From positions 16,815,018-16,879,017 of the forward strand of contig NC_087067.1 of NCBI RefSeq assembly GCF_963678635.1: a stretch of DNA of 64,000 nucleotides, read 5' to 3'. A model generated the notes under the pieces. That model was given only the letters and a program-made list of their open reading frames with translations, did not search any database and was not told the origin of the DNA. Positions 41,504 through 54,957 of this stretch are shown piece after piece; position 1 is the stretch's first letter; each line of letters starts with the position of its first letter. A program made the position numbers and the translations under genes. This stretch comes from Symsagittifera roscoffensis. Lineage: Eukaryota; Xenacoelomorpha; Acoela; Convolutidae.

Positions 41504-42930
41504 TTTTCTGATTGATTCCGTGAAAATTAAAATAGCATCACTTGTTAAGTATGATAATCTAAAGCCAAATTGAGTGTGCTTAAAAGATTTTGAGAGGAAA
41601 GTTGTTTAATAATTCACTTATAACGTAATTTTTCAAACAACTTTGTAGTTTTCAGGTACTTCAAGATCACTTTTTTGTGAATTGGCGTGACTGTTCGTTT
41701 TTTTTTGCTTCTGTGGAAAACTGTTTTTTTCATGTATTCTTTAAAAAGAAAAGTAAGTTGCGAGTAGATGTCATTGCAGCCATCTTTAAAGCCCATCCAA
41801 AAAAAATAATCGAAGCTCCTTGAAACTCAATCTTTCTTAAAAAGTTATATTTATATCTCCGATATTCCACAAAATCAGTTGTTTAACCAAAACAAGGTTA
41901 GAAAGAAAAAATTGTACTTTGGACTTTTATTTAACTTTCTTTTGTTCAGAAGAAAAATGCTGTTAATTTTTTTTGAGTTACTGGTGTCGTGAATAGTATT
42001 CCATTCTTCACGGTCGGCTTTTTTTGAACTGAAAAACTGCAATACGAAATTTTCATCTTCCAAGTTTTTTGATTTACCATTACGTATAAGGATCGTCTTT
42101 TTTTGGTGGAGCACAAATTTTATTTTTGTTTTCAATTATATTTCGACTGAATATGTTGAACATTGCTTCTGGATTACTTTGATGGTAGAATCTTTTCCAT
42201 TTAACTTGTTTCAGATTTCATTTGAAAAACTCTTCTGAGTAGTTTTTTATCATGTATTTTGCGCTTGAAATTAATATAGTTTTTTCCTTTTTTCACGTTC
42301 GGTTCTTTTTGAACTGAAAAACTACGATATGAAATCATTATCTTGAAAGTTTTTTTATTAATCTTTGCGTACAAGAAATGTCTTTTTTGGCGCACAATTT
42401 TATTTTATTTTTTCAATTATTTTCCGACTGAACTTGTTGAACATAGCTTCCGGGTTACTTTGATGGTAGAAAACTTCCCATTTAACTTGTTTTGTTGTCC
42501 TTCAATTTAATTTGATTTGAAAAAGTCTTCTGAGTAGTTTTTAATCATGTATTTTGCGCTTGGAAGGAGTTTTTTTTCCCGCAAACTTTAAGTTCCGTTT
42601 TGGAAATATGCCAAATGATCTGTTTTGTTAGGGGTCGTGAATAAAATTGATTTGTTTGTTGGGTCTTTTAAACTACGATCGGTAATTATGAAGTCTATAA
42701 GTAATTTCATGTGAGTAGGAATAGTTTCCTTAGTGACATCGAGTTTGTATGGTGTGAAAGTTGTACTTGGTCTTGGGGTGTTTTTGGGTTAATTTTTGCA
42801 TGATGCCGCCGCTTTTGTTTTTGTGCTGGCTTCGACTGATCTGTCACATCTAAATGGAACAATTTTCTCACTGTCTAGAGCCCATAATTTTTGATCGTTT
42901 GAGTCATTTAGCCACGTTTCCGAAAAACCG
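41204..42930 (-). mobile_element. Heavily decayed APE-type LINE (endonuclease and RT fragments)
   Basis: Read on the minus strand, the endonuclease lies around 42,930-42,610: a SETWLNDSNDQ block followed by PFRCDRSV, the substrate-binding motifs of AP-like LINE endonucleases. The RT lies at 41,503-41,204 (LDHSKAFVSIDHNHL, then QGVPQETVLGPLIF), which are RT blocks 3 and 4 of the Jockey/CR1 type. Everything between is broken by stops and indels, including inserted foldback-arm sequence near 41,795-41,945. It belongs to a different LINE class from the 22.6-25 kb element. Confidence 0.78.
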
Positions 42931-43897
42931 AAAATCCCATTACCATCAGTAGTTTTTACAAAGGATTTGAAATGTGAACGTTTCCTGTTTTTGCTTCTGG
43001 AATTAGGATGAAAAATTTTATTAAATTCTTTTCAGGTTTCATTTTTTTTAGAGATGAGATTAAAAGTTTTCGGTGGACCTAGATTTGGATGGACCTCACC
43101 TGATTGAAGATTTTCTAAGAGTGAGCTATTGTTTTGGAGTTCAGATAAAAAATCATAATACTCATAAAAAAACAGTAGTGCTTAACGTGATAAAAATAGG
43201 GGAGAAAAGTTTCATCGAATATATTTAATGTTAACGTAGTGCGCTGTATAGGTCTTAAATTGGTTTTAAAAGTGCGCTGGAGAGTCACTGAAAAAAACTT
43301 AGGAAAAATCTTTGGCAACCCATGGAAAACCATTTGAGTTGTTTCTCTTATTTATAACATTGTAAATCGCACTAGCTTTTTCTATCACAAAAAGCAAGCA
43401 CTAATAAATAACCACTTCTTTTAACTGTATCTATTTGACAATTCTTTTTAACTGAACTGTTTACAAAATTAACACAGAAGTATACTTTGGACTATCGTGC
43501 TCCTAATCAGTATGCTTGTATTCTTCTGAAAAACTGAAATAAAATGCCTTATGCTTTAAATTTTATCATCGAAACAATTTTATCGTCGATTTTTCTGTGG
43601 AAATTTTTGTATTTGTTTCTGTGGTCGCCAAATAAAAACAGAATGCTCTAAGAGCTGAAAGGGTCCAAAAGCAGAAAAACAAAAGCTGTTAGGTGAAATA
43701 CTTATCAAAAGTGTCAATAAAACCAAAGCAACGAAAAGTTTATTCATCAGTTGAGTAAATCAATCAAGATTAAAAAAAAATTAACAAAAAAAATTTAATG
43801 AATTTATCCAATTCAAGCACAATTTTTTCATTCTCATGGTACTTTTTGACAATTCTTATAATTGCTTTAAGCATTAGCCCGTATAAACCAATAAAAA

Positions 43898-44134
43898 TTA
43901 AAATTTTTCTTTTATTGGACCCATTCTGCACTTGAACCATTCTGCATGGTTCTCCGCCTCCTGCTTTTGTAGATAAACGCTGCTATCAACGCATACATAT
44001 TTTCTACAAAACAGTCCCGGAGAAGATAAACAATCCCTATTAACACAAAACCGCCACTTCAATGTCACCACTAATAAGTTTTCAACCGAAAGCAATTGCG
44101 CAATAGCTAAAAACCGAAAATATGATTTGCTCAA
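43898..44134 (-). pseudogene. Possible PHD-like fragment
   Basis: A 78-codon frame with the cysteine pattern FCVNRDCLSSPG, then FCRKYVC, then EWFKCRMG. The spacing recalls the LINE PHD finger at 24,456-24,995 (DCL, then SGL, then WF.C), but the histidine and several cysteines are missing. It may be a decayed LINE N-terminus or chance. Confidence 0.3.
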
Positions 44135-47100
44135 AATCCGACATCCAACGTCACACTAGAACACAATTCAAGGACTATTCACAAAAATGGATACCACCCT
44201 ACGTCGATATTTCAATCAAAACTTGCAAAAGTTTTAAACAAGGTTCTCAGACAACTACGCAAAAGACTACAGTGAAGACATCAAAGACTAGATATACCTG
44301 AACAGAGAGACGGTCCGACCCTAATATATCACACCTATGAGTATCCTCAGTTTTTCTTAGCATAGAAGACGAATTTGTAGATTTTCTAGTATGGCCCTAC
44401 TAGGTTCTAGAAAAATCATATCTTTTATTTGATGTTTATTTGTTAGGATTCTTTTTCTCCTCTCCTCAATGACTATTTATTACTTGTGTCATACACACAC
44501 AAGTTAACCGCTAAGCCAGCGTAGTACAAAAAAGCTTTTCTGGGTTTTTGAAATACACTCAATTAACATTTTTTTAGACGCAGAATTCAGTCAATACATG
44601 TGAATACAATAAAAAATGAAGTACGAACCAATTACATATAACGAGTCTTAGATTAAGCTGCACACACCGACAGCACCAATACCAGTATAAAGCTTAGGAA
44701 ATTAAAATCAATTACGAATGATTACATCTTCGAATTATACTACAGACTTTTGCCTAAGAAAACTTTTTAATCAAAAAATCACTATCAAAAGACGCCTCAT
44801 AGCTCAATTTCTATGTCAACCACATCATAAAACTGATATAAACGAGCTACTAATTCATCAAACTGCACTATGAGCCGACAACTTGGATCATTCCATGGAA
44901 CTTTGGCTGACTTCCTACGTTTTTCTTCGCTCACCCTTTATTGCCTCCATCCGTACTACCCTCCCCACAACCGGTTTCACTACATTATCCAATTAATCTC
45001 ACATTTTTAGAATTGAACCCAGTTCTTTCGTTAGTTTCTCCACACCACCCAATTACTTCTCCACCTCCCGAAACCACACCCTCTTTAAAATACAGTACCC
45101 CCTATGGCAACATTAATACCATCTTATCTCCACTTTCAGAACTTCTTGAAGATACACCCAGCCCCATTGCTCACGACCAATTTCAGCCTGATTTGCACAA
45201 TTTTACACAACAACAAACACCAAATGGTTTTTGTTGTTGTATAAAATTATGCATATCAGCTTCTCCATTTGGCAGTTCTTCTAGCACTGAATGAGTTCTA
45301 AGCAAACATCGAAATAGAAGAAACGTCCCTAGATAATTAGCAAGCCGCACAGCTTCAGCACGTTTACAACCAAGCCATCATCTACAACACACCAACTTGC
45401 ATGAATTCTTATTTTACTCTGTTCCATGCTTCCCGCAATATTGTCTTGAAAAAATGAACAAAATTTGCTCCCTACACTACCCTGGTTTTGCTACACTGAT
45501 TTCACTGACCACCTTAGTTTTTCTACAAAAGCACGCGACGACAAAGTCCTAAACACCACGAACTTTTGGTACCAAGTATGCAAAAATCATCTTGATAAAT
45601 TCATTAATGTTATTTTATCCCAGATACTTAATAGACGCATTGCACGTAAATTTAATCAGTTCCCAATTAATTACTATGAGCATGGAAGATTCTCCACATA
45701 ACACTGGTCCCGAAGTTAACGCACAACTCACAGAGAAATTGTTCATCAAGGAAGATTAGATATTCAATATCCACAGCACGAATCAAGAGCTAGATCACAT
45801 CATCGACCACGCACTGAAAAAATCAAAAAATTATGAATCCTAGCTTAGCCAGTTCGACAATTTTAACTAACTTCTAATTGTTTACTGCCCTGGTTTGGTT
45901 TTTTTTCTTACACTAATAAAAATCTGACCTCTACAGAAAAATATGATGCCATTTGTGCTTATGATACATAAAGGAAAATTAAAACCCACACAATTACTAC
46001 CCCTTAACACAAAGACACTTTATGCAATATTCACCATCACAAAATCCCAATCATTGCTGCATGTTCTTAAACTCCAAATATATTTACCCTTCTTTTCTAA
46101 ATTTTACTTATTGCACCAAAAGCACTAACTTGCATGGCACTCTCCGCAACTATGACCTCGTCCATCAAATGTTTTTTTGCTTCTTCTGCAAACGTCAGCC
46201 CGACAACCACCGACCAAAAATCATCCTACACGATATGATTAAACCTGTAAAATTTCGACCGTTAGAATTTATGAAAGGCAAAAAATTTAATCATTAACTG
46301 TATAATCTCATAGAATGCTCTACTATGACTTTTCAGCTTCCACAGAACAACAAATTTTTTTGTGAGCACTAGTGTTTTTTACCACTAATAAAATTAAAGA
46401 ATGTATTTTACTACTAGCAAAATTCCTTACAGAATCACTCCATCTCGTCATTGTTTTCTCGTCTTTTTTTCCTAGATACACAGTAAATACAAATATACTA
46501 CTTTAGAAATTACCAAAATATAAAAAACTTATTCACCATTCAATTGATTCAATTGTTTTTTTCTAGGCTTCCTCAGTAGATTCCACAAAAAATCAAGTAC
46601 AAAACTTAATCAATTATTCAAATAAAGCTAACCTATTGCAGTTTTTTTTAATAATGTTCAAAAGCATTAATTATTTAGGAGGAATTTTTAAGTTTTAACG
46701 CGGTAAAAATGTAAGACAGGATTTTAAATTATACAATTGAGATTATTTACTCCAATAAAACAAAATTTTCATTGTGAAAATTCCATTTTTCTCCATCTCT
46801 CCCCTCGAAACGCCAATTTTTGATTAAACTTTGAAAAAATTTGTAACATTTTTGCATGATAGCTCACGGTAAGTAAAAGAACCCAGTTTTCACTAACCAC
46901 TGATATTGACTCTAAATAACTTTCACAGATTTCAAACTTCCCATTGAAGGCGGCTGGAACAGAGTTTAAATAAACAACGTATTTCATTAAAACCACCGCT
47001 CTACCAACATATTCCACAGGAAAGCAGATCAAGTTGAACAAAACACACTTTCAACGCCAAAACTAAATTCAGATTAGGACCATATCTAACTTTAATGAAC

Positions 47101-49700
47101 CCCAGATTAACACTTATCAAAAATAAGTAATTTTGAATAAGTGGAAACAACTACAAAAAAAACCCGCAAAACAATGTGTATAAAGAAAACAAAAGATTCC
47201 AATTAACAGTTCACTGTATTCGAAGAATTACTCTCAGATATTCCACCGCAACTGGCCTAACCCACCAGTAAGGACCTACTGAGAATGCTCTAAAGCCAGC
47301 CTCAAAAACCACGCTACATCACGCTTGGAACCATTGCACACTATTTTTGCTAAGAGTGACTCCCGATTGGACTAATCTTTTGAAATAACCAAACTAAGAT
47401 AAAAAACACTTTTGCGAAAACCACTGACCAGTTTATAAGTAAAACTGAGTTTACTAAAAACAAAAATAAATTTGGAAAAACTCCCTAAAGTATGTTTTAC
47501 GAGCAGCAAGGAGGATGATAGTCTGGCGGCATTCCATTTTTTGACGATATCTGTTGATTTCGCAGCCGCAGTCTCAACCTTCTCTGCATATAAAGAATGG
47601 AGTTGACAACGATGAAAAGGAACCAATGGAAACAGAACAGTGGCCAACCTGATGTAAAACTCAACATGCGTGTCAACTTGACCTGAAACTTTTCTCAGCA
47701 AAGTTCAATTTTTCATCTCGAACGTAGTCACGCTCTGAGTTTTTAAATCGACACCCGACCAATAACTTTCTGCACATCACTACGCTCTCCCTGGATTCAC
47801 GAAAATCCCACATCATCGTGTGTAACTTGCAGACACACACAAAGAACTCTCCAAGCAGCTCCTTCAAGAACTTTTTCGCATGTGGATCTCCATCAGTGGT
47901 TCATTTGGTTGAATCGAAGAATGTTTTGTTGATCTACGGTTTGAGGAGGGAGCAGGGGTATTTTTAGGACAGTTTGTTAAGTTCGAGCATAAAGGTCCAA
48001 CATATTTCCTTGCTGCAGCTTTTTTCAGTGAAAAAACTGCGTTTTCAGCAACAATAAAGAGGTGTATAAATATGGCTTTTCACACTCCATCTTCAGACTA
48101 TTCTATGTTCCATTTTTTACACAAACAGAGCTCGTAATTTTTGCCTATATTTAAAAAAAAAATAATTGTTCTGGTCTTAACTTGCATTAACAATTTTTTA
48201 ATCACGATTGGTCCACTTCTAATTCGCCCGATGCGAAGACACTTCTTGAACCCCATCTATTTATCAAAATTTTATTGCAGAACCCTTTGATTATCTTAAG
48301 CTTAACGCGGCTTTTACTGCAGAAAATCAATAATCTTTGCTTCTTTTTTTACAAGTGATTTTAAAATTCAAAACAGATATTTTGTAGTCTAATTTTACAC
48401 CAGCGTTATAAGGTCCATAACACGAAATTAACTATATAAAGCATCAACGTTTTTGAAGATTTGATTGTTGTACATTGCCCAAATGATACACTGTTTCAAT
48501 TGTTATAACGTTAAACTGTGAATGCTTTTGCCCTAAGGCACACCTTTACAACTTCTTACTAATTCTGATTTTTCGGAAGCATTATATACAGTCAGGATTT
48601 TGTCGTTTAATGATTTGGTGGCTAATTTTTTTTGCTCTTTTTAATTATGGGCTTGTGCAAAAAGATCAAGTCATCATCCGTTCGCACAAGTCAGGTGGGT
48701 TTTGGCTTCCATGTGTTTCGTTAGCGGCTTTTCCAATTTTTTTCTTCAATTTTTTTTGAAAAATCGCATGTCGTTTTCGGTTTATTTGCTTGAGAATGTC
48801 TTACAGGTGTTTGGAGCACTGATTTCTCATAAGTTTGAAGGTTAAAAAAAGCATATCGTTTGTCTTTGTTTTCGCTAGGTTTTCAATAGATGCTGAGTTT
48901 CTACCGGTAATCACCAGCTTGTTGATTGGTTTTGCTCTGTCTGACTCATTTCATTTTCTAGCTTTGGTTTTGCTCTACCAGGTTTCTTATAGAAAACTTC
49001 TTCCAAAATTCGATGCGTCGGCATTGTGTTTTAGGTACATGAACTATCACGTTCTGTGTTCATTCTTAGGATCAGAATATTTAGGAAGCATTATTGTAGC
49101 TTTTATGGCAAATTTGGTGTTTGGGTTTTTTAGCAGCTGATGGCAGCATGTGGTTGACGATCTCAAAAAGATGAAATCCAGTTTTGCTTTTCTTAGTACC
49201 ATGAGCTTGGGTCTCCATTTGATGATTTCCTTGTCCATATTTTCCTAATTTGCTTTTAGCCTTCGGTTTTTATATTTCCAAGGGTCTTGTCGGGTTATAT
49301 CAAAATGCGACTGTGTCAATTGATGTTTGCCCTATCTATGGTAAATCTGTGCTTAACGGGTCGGTAGTGAAGGTGTGGCGAGCCTAATTTTTTACTGAGC
49401 GTGGCTACAAAGCTATATAGTGGTTGCACTTTGTTTTTGAGAATCCACTGTATCAGAATTTGCTGCCTTGCAGTTAACTGTAAGGTTTGTGAATAAACGC
49501 TTTGAGAGTAGAGATATTTATACTTCTTATTTGGACTTGGCGTTTGCAAGTCTAGCAATAAGTTTGATCAGGTATTTTAATAGAGAAGGATAGATTTAGG
49601 AAAAATAGATACAGGTAAATTGGACAAGTATAAAAAAGTTTAATTTACTTCCGCAGAATGAGAAGTGTACCACCTTTACATTTCAGACATTTTTGTTCAA
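44135..49700. other. AT-rich region with no recognised gene
   Basis: Many short frames, none with a recognisable domain. Several of the longer ones (44941-45294, 48835-49140) lack an ATG and have biased composition (proline-rich and hydrophobic respectively). No repeat family from the left part of the window is obvious here. Real exons could be hidden, but I cannot support any. Confidence 0.4.
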
Positions 49701-49729
49701 GTTGAGTGATGTACAAGGGTTGTGATTTA

Positions 49730-49900
49730 AGTTTCGACCGAGTCGACCAAAAAATGGCATGTTTTGACCGGCTCGACCCAAGCTGCCTATATTTCGATTA
49801 TATTCGACGGAGGAAGAATATTTCGACCAAACTGGACCGAAGAAAACATTTTGACCAAGTTCGACCGAGGAAAAACGTTTCAATTGAGTTCGACCTCTAA
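49730..49900. repeat. Degenerate TTCGACC repeat cluster 1
   Basis: The heptamer TTCGACC or close variants (TTTGACC, GCTCGACC, ATTCGACGG) recur about ten times in 170 bases at irregular spacing. In one frame this gives a charged, repetitive peptide, which I take as a by-product. Confidence 0.55.
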
Positions 49901-50559
49901 AAAAAATTTCGTGGTTAACAGGTTGGCATGTGTATGTGTATTTGGATGTGAGTATGTATGTAAGTTCTTAGGTTTCTAGTTATGTATTTTAGAACCCAGG
50001 TCGAGGTCTTGGATTTATGTATGTATGTGTGTATGTATGCATGTTCTTTTGCGATTTGACATTTTATTGCAAGTAGTCTTTGTTAATTTTTCAAAACAGT
50101 CGATTCTTAGAAATGCTAACAAAAAATTTAAAAAAAAACTAAAAACAAATGTTTTCTATTTTTTAGTTCCCAGGTAAGTGCTGACGTTTTTTATATCATT
50201 AATAGTATTTATGACTTGATGCTTCATTTGGTTGTATTATGGCTTACTGTTTTTTTGGTGAGAATTTTTTTGTTACCCCACAAACATTTCCTATTGTTTT
50301 AGGACCATATGCAGGCCTTCTCATGGTAGAATTTGCCATCCGAAGACGTTAACCCCCCACACCACGGAGAGGTGTCTATCATGTGGAGGAAACTTGTGTT
50401 CCCTTATATGATCAGAAAATATGCTGTTCTAGCTAACTGCACTTTAAAAATACATATATCATGAATAATTTTGCTGAATGCAACTGTTTAGAGTTCTGCA
50501 AGCAAAAAGCAAATGCGAAAAAAAAACAATAAAATCAAAGTCCTGGAAAATTTTTGTTT

Positions 50560-50825
50560 GTGTTCGAGTTTGTTTCGACCCACTCGAATTTATGTTCCAA
50601 TTTTGAGTTTAACTATGCTATAAAGTTTTGTTTGACTTTATGTTTTGAGTTATTGTTCGACTTTAACTTTCGACTTTGAGATTGTCTTTATGTTCCAACT
50701 TTGTGTTCAACTTTGATTTGACCGACTCGGCTTTATGTTTCGACTTTGAGTTTGACTATAGGGCCTTCTCGACTTTTGATTTTCGGTTGAATTTTGGCAT
50801 CTGTTCGACCCACATCTGTTGAAAC
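50560..50825. repeat. Degenerate TTCGACTTTA repeat cluster 2
   Basis: Units of about 20-25 bases built around TTCGACTTT and TATGTTC(C/G)A recur at least eight times with drift. It is related in sequence to the cluster at 49.7-49.9 kb. It resembles a decayed minisatellite. Confidence 0.6.
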
Positions 50826-53583
50826 ATAAACAGGGCAATATCAGTTTCACTCGAACTGTTATCATTAAAAGGGTCTATGATGGTTACTGTGTTTAGTAGT
50901 TTCGGAGAGGTGTATCTCATACTGCGGCATAGCTAGGTCTGATAGATTTGATTCTCTGTATGAACCGGTCAAAAGTTTTCTGGTCTAATAGGGCAGCAAT
51001 TTTGTTCGTAAAATGGAGACAGGCATCCCCTGAAATAGAAACAAACAAGCAAAGAAAAGTGACTCTCAAAAACAGTTCAACGAAAGCTGAAAATTTTAAG
51101 TGTTGGTTGATTTATTTGCAATTGAAAAAATTCAAACTGTAAGTGGTACATCTGTTCTTATTTGTGCAGGGGTCAAGCGGGTGGATTTTCAAGCTTGAAA
51201 GTTTTTCATAAGTTTATCACAATAATGAGGCTGATAGGAATCATAGTTAATTGATGGAAAATTGTTTACAAAACATTTATACTCTGAAACTCAAGAGGTT
51301 TGGTGGTAACAACATAAATTCAACCCCAAATTGTAACAGATTTCAGGAAAAAAAAAGAAAACGAATTCGAAAAACACATGAAAATATCTTTATCTTTAAG
51401 CCCAATGTACAATACAAAAAAAACGATATACTGAAAACCAATGAAAAAAGGCCATAGGCCACAGCTTAAATAACCAAGCTAAAATGTTAGCTCTCACAAT
51501 TTTTGTGAGGTTATCGTAGTCCTGGGGGATAGATTGTCGTGTAGAGACGGGTTAGAGAGAGAGAGTATATCAATTCGTTAGAATGATTTAAAATCTTCTC
51601 AAGTGGCTAAGTTTTATAAAAAAAAATCAATCTTACTTAGCGTTTTGGTTTGCGATCAAGGGTTGAAGAATAATAAATCAATCCTCAAGGTTCTGATATA
51701 ATTAGAACACAAGTAGATCGTTGATACTGTTTTAAGTCCTACTAATTATAAGATTTGTTTTAGCCAGGGTCGATTAAGAGGAAGGGCTCGAGTCAAGTAT
51801 GAGTAGCCGAAGTTCTGCAATGTTTATCTTAAATATAATTGTTAGTTATTTGAAAAATTTCTTTTAGCTCTGGGTCGTTTGTAAGGATTGGACAGTGAAT
51901 TGACGTTTGAGGTCGTTAGACACAGTTTGAGGTCAATAGATCCAAGAATAACCTTGATGATCGGGTTCAAGGAAAAATTTTGTTGTTTTAAAAACGAGTG
52001 TAAGCCCTGAAAAGATTTAAGTTTAAGGTTAAAGATTTAAGAAAAGGTTAAAATGTAAATATTGAGTGAAATTAGTTTTTGAGTAATATTCTGCTATATT
52101 TTAGATGAAGAAACAAAGAAGCACGATGGAAGTAACACGAGTCGTTAAGAAGCAAAGAACTTTTTATAGTTTTCATAGAACTAAATTAAATTTGTGTACT
52201 AACAAATTTTTGTATTTCATATTCAATTACTTTTCATTTTGCAAAAAAGTTTTGAACTTACTGCAGATTTCCGAAAATAAATGGTTTTTGTACTTTTAGA
52301 TCAATTGTTTTGGTATTATATAATACTAGTTGTACATCATTGAGAGATATCTATCTTGGAAACGAATCTTACTGCTCCAAGTATTATATTTCATAATAGT
52401 GAACGAAAATGTACCGCATTATAATTTTGTAGAATTGTAGTCTGCTTTTTCGTTTTACGACGTAAAAACTAGGTCCGCTATTCGGGTTCTGACCTGGTGT
52501 AAGCTCTAATACTTGTTGGTATTGATTAGATTTTTTGAGACGTGGATATAAGTTTTCGATAATTATTAACATTTTGTGTTATGTGTTTGGATCATATTGA
52601 ATTTGCTAAATCTAAATTTGTATATGTCTAATCAGATGAGTTTAAGTCTGATAGGCTCTCTCATAGAGTAATTTCAGATGAGGTACACTGTCTGTTCGTC
52701 ACGCTATCTCGTTTTCGGCCGGAAAGATTTGTGCAACTTCTTATTCTGATACCGATCTTAGTCTTACTCTTATATCTCCTAGTCTCAATAGATTTAGTGC
52801 ATACTGGTATTTACGAAGTTAGATATCAGGAACTGTTCCGGAGAAGAGCAGCTGTTTGCTAAATTAAATTTTTTCTGTTCCGGCTGAAACTATAAATAGT
52901 TTCAGCCTTACAAGTTAGTTATGGATCATGATTGGTTAGTTCTAAATATTTCACAGAGATAGTTTATCAAGAATATAATAGGATAAAATAAATGCTTGTT
53001 TTGAACTGGTTCCAAATCTTGAAAGTTGTTGAACAATTTTTGATTGTACAATAGGGATGTACGTATCGAGAAAATGAAAGTATCTATTCCGCAGTTGAAC
53101 TTTTTTCGCTATTTCCGGAGTTGTCGCTCAAAAACGCTTGGCCTTGATAGCACTTCATTTGTCATTTACTGTGAGTAAAACATCTTGTTTTTTGTTTAAG
53201 TGAAAGGATTTATAGAGTTCTTTTTATTATATATATTCGAGAGAAAATTTGTTTTATTATAACGTTTCTATATAACGCCGATACCTTCTTCTGTTGGTCG
53301 TTTTCATTACTCTTAAGGTTGAACATTTTAAAAAGTTTTGCTCGGTTGGTTTGTGAAATGTGAGCGAATCTCATTTAAAATCCAAATAAAGGTTTTTTTT
53401 CATTTTTTCGAAACTGCTAAGTAAGTGGCTCAATTTCTATTAATGTCATATCAAAGTGAGCCTTATATGTAGCCATATAAAATTTAACTTGAATATAATC
53501 TTTTCATTTTGTTTAAAAATATATTTTTGATAGCCAAAAAATGTAATTTTTACATTATTTTATATATATATAATGGACAAGAA

Positions 53584-53587
<4 letters not shown>
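50826..53587. other. AT-rich region with no recognised gene
   Basis: Nothing identified. A short imperfect palindrome lies near 52,866-52,910 (TTCTGTTCCGGCTGAAACTA faces TAGTTTCAGCC). Confidence 0.4.
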
Positions 53588-53637
<50 letters not shown>

Positions 53638-53642
53638 ATAGA

Positions 53643-53719
<77 letters not shown>
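53568..53719. repeat. (TA)n/(TG)n microsatellite
   Basis: Alternating TA from about 53,588, interrupted by AAGATAGATATATG at about 53,635-53,648, continues to about 53,692. It is followed by about thirteen TG units to 53,719. Confidence 0.97.
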
Positions 53720-53720
<1 letters not shown>

Positions 53721-54562
53721 AGTATTTTATAATTCAAATCAGTTTTTAAAAGTTATGAACGATCGATTGGAAGTTAAATACCTCTTAAACTTTATTGGAC
53801 TACGTAAGAGGCTCACTTGGATATAATTTTGTCAGCAATTGAACCGGTAGCTTAGGCGTGGTTTTGGGTTGACTAAATAAAAAAAGTTGATCGTGTTTGG
53901 GTGAAACCGTGTCCATTTCGCCAAAAAATGTACCCTACCTTTTTGGGCAATTTGTATTTATCTTTCTTGTCCAAAATTATCCCAATTCAGAAAAAAAAAC
54001 GTTTCAGTTTAAAGTGTTTTTTTTTGTTCGCCCGGTTTTCCTGTGGTTCCCAATTTGGCATACATGAAACTGATTCCACAATTATTTCTGCATACGGGGT
54101 ATCGAAGACAACTTAATTTTATTGATTTTTTAAAGAAGTCTTAAGTTAATTATTGTATTTCTGACCAAACACAACCGACAAATGATTCCAGGTTGACATT
54201 ATTCCCTTCAATTATTTTTACTCGCCATCGGTTTTTATGCTAACATTGATTAATTCTTTTGACGTCAGCATGAAGTGAAGACTCTGTGTTGATTGTTTGT
54301 TTTTGATTTTCTGGACCGTTTTCAGAGTAAAAACTAAATGAGAAAATAATTTTTACATAAAATTTTCAATAACTTTTTAATTTGAATTTTTAGGACGCTC
54401 TGGTAATGTATTTAAGTATAAATTTTGATTAAAGGCGATCAGGTATTCTCAATAAAGGTACAATGTTTCAGTACTACTCGCGTTAAATTAAAGATGCATT
54501 TTTATATTCAAAATTATCTAGAAAACATTTTAATTGCCATCCCAAGTCATTTTCATTTTCTT
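53720..54562. other. AT-rich region, possibly 3' flank of a minus-strand host gene
   Basis: No domain seen. If the exon at 54,563-54,754 is the last coding exon of a minus-strand gene, this is where its 3' UTR should lie. No clear AATAAA signal was found close to the stop. Confidence 0.3.
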
Positions 54563-54754
54563 CTATTTTTTCCATTCGAAAAATTGGATTTTCGTTGCGG
54601 ATAAAGCTGACTGCATATCAACGGGATGACTGGTCGGAATATTCGAGGCTCCTTGAATATTTCTGATCTCGTTATAATTGGTGATTGAAGAGTTTGTTTG
54701 TAGTAAGCGCAACTGCAAGTGAAAAAATGGCACTCCAAAAATTGATAGACACGA
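54563..54754 (-). CDS. Putative terminal coding exon of a host gene
   Basis: Minus strand. The exon starts after a strong 3' splice site (TTTTTTTTGTTTCAG, ending at 54,755) and encodes 63 residues beginning SCLSIFGVPFFHLQL. It ends at TAG (54,563-54,565 on the plus strand). The residue mix (NSSITNYNEIRN, then SHPVDMQSALS) is much more protein-like than other frames here. A second possible acceptor lies 45 bases inside (TTTTTTCACTTGCAG). No family recognised. It joins in phase to the exon at 54,906-54,957. Confidence 0.42.
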   Translation of the reverse strand, partial: SCLSIFGVPFFHLQLRLLQTNSSITNYNEIRNIQGASNIPTSHPVDMQSALSATKIQFFEWKK

Positions 54755-54905
54755 CTGAAACAAAAAAAACTATCAGAAAGAGATCTAGGATGTTCACGAG
54801 GGCAGGGAAAATTCAGAAAACATGAAAAATTAACCAAGCTGTTAATTAGTTAAACAAAATAATTTTTCAAGCTCTTCTAAATACTAAAAAAAGTTGCGAA
54901 CTAAC

Positions 54906-54957
54906 CTCAAAATCAAACTTGTCACCATCTTCCAAATAAGACAAAACAATGCCAATA
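54906..54957 (-). CDS. Putative internal host exon
   Basis: Minus strand, 52 bases, between an ACAAG acceptor (preceded by TTTTTTTCTCC) and a GTTAG donor. It encodes IGIVLSYLEDGDKFDFE, ending in phase 0. The next exon also begins in phase 0, across an intron of 151 bases. The acceptor is weaker than that of the next exon. Confidence 0.35.

Noticed and set aside
44941-45294. Proline-rich 117-codon frame
   Set aside because: It has no ATG and low complexity, with no splice or homology support.
48835-49140. Hydrophobic 101-codon frame as a membrane protein
   Set aside because: It has no ATG, and T-rich DNA yields such peptides by chance.
53509-53737. Frames across the TA/TG microsatellite
   Set aside because: They are translations of a simple repeat (YI and CV repeats).
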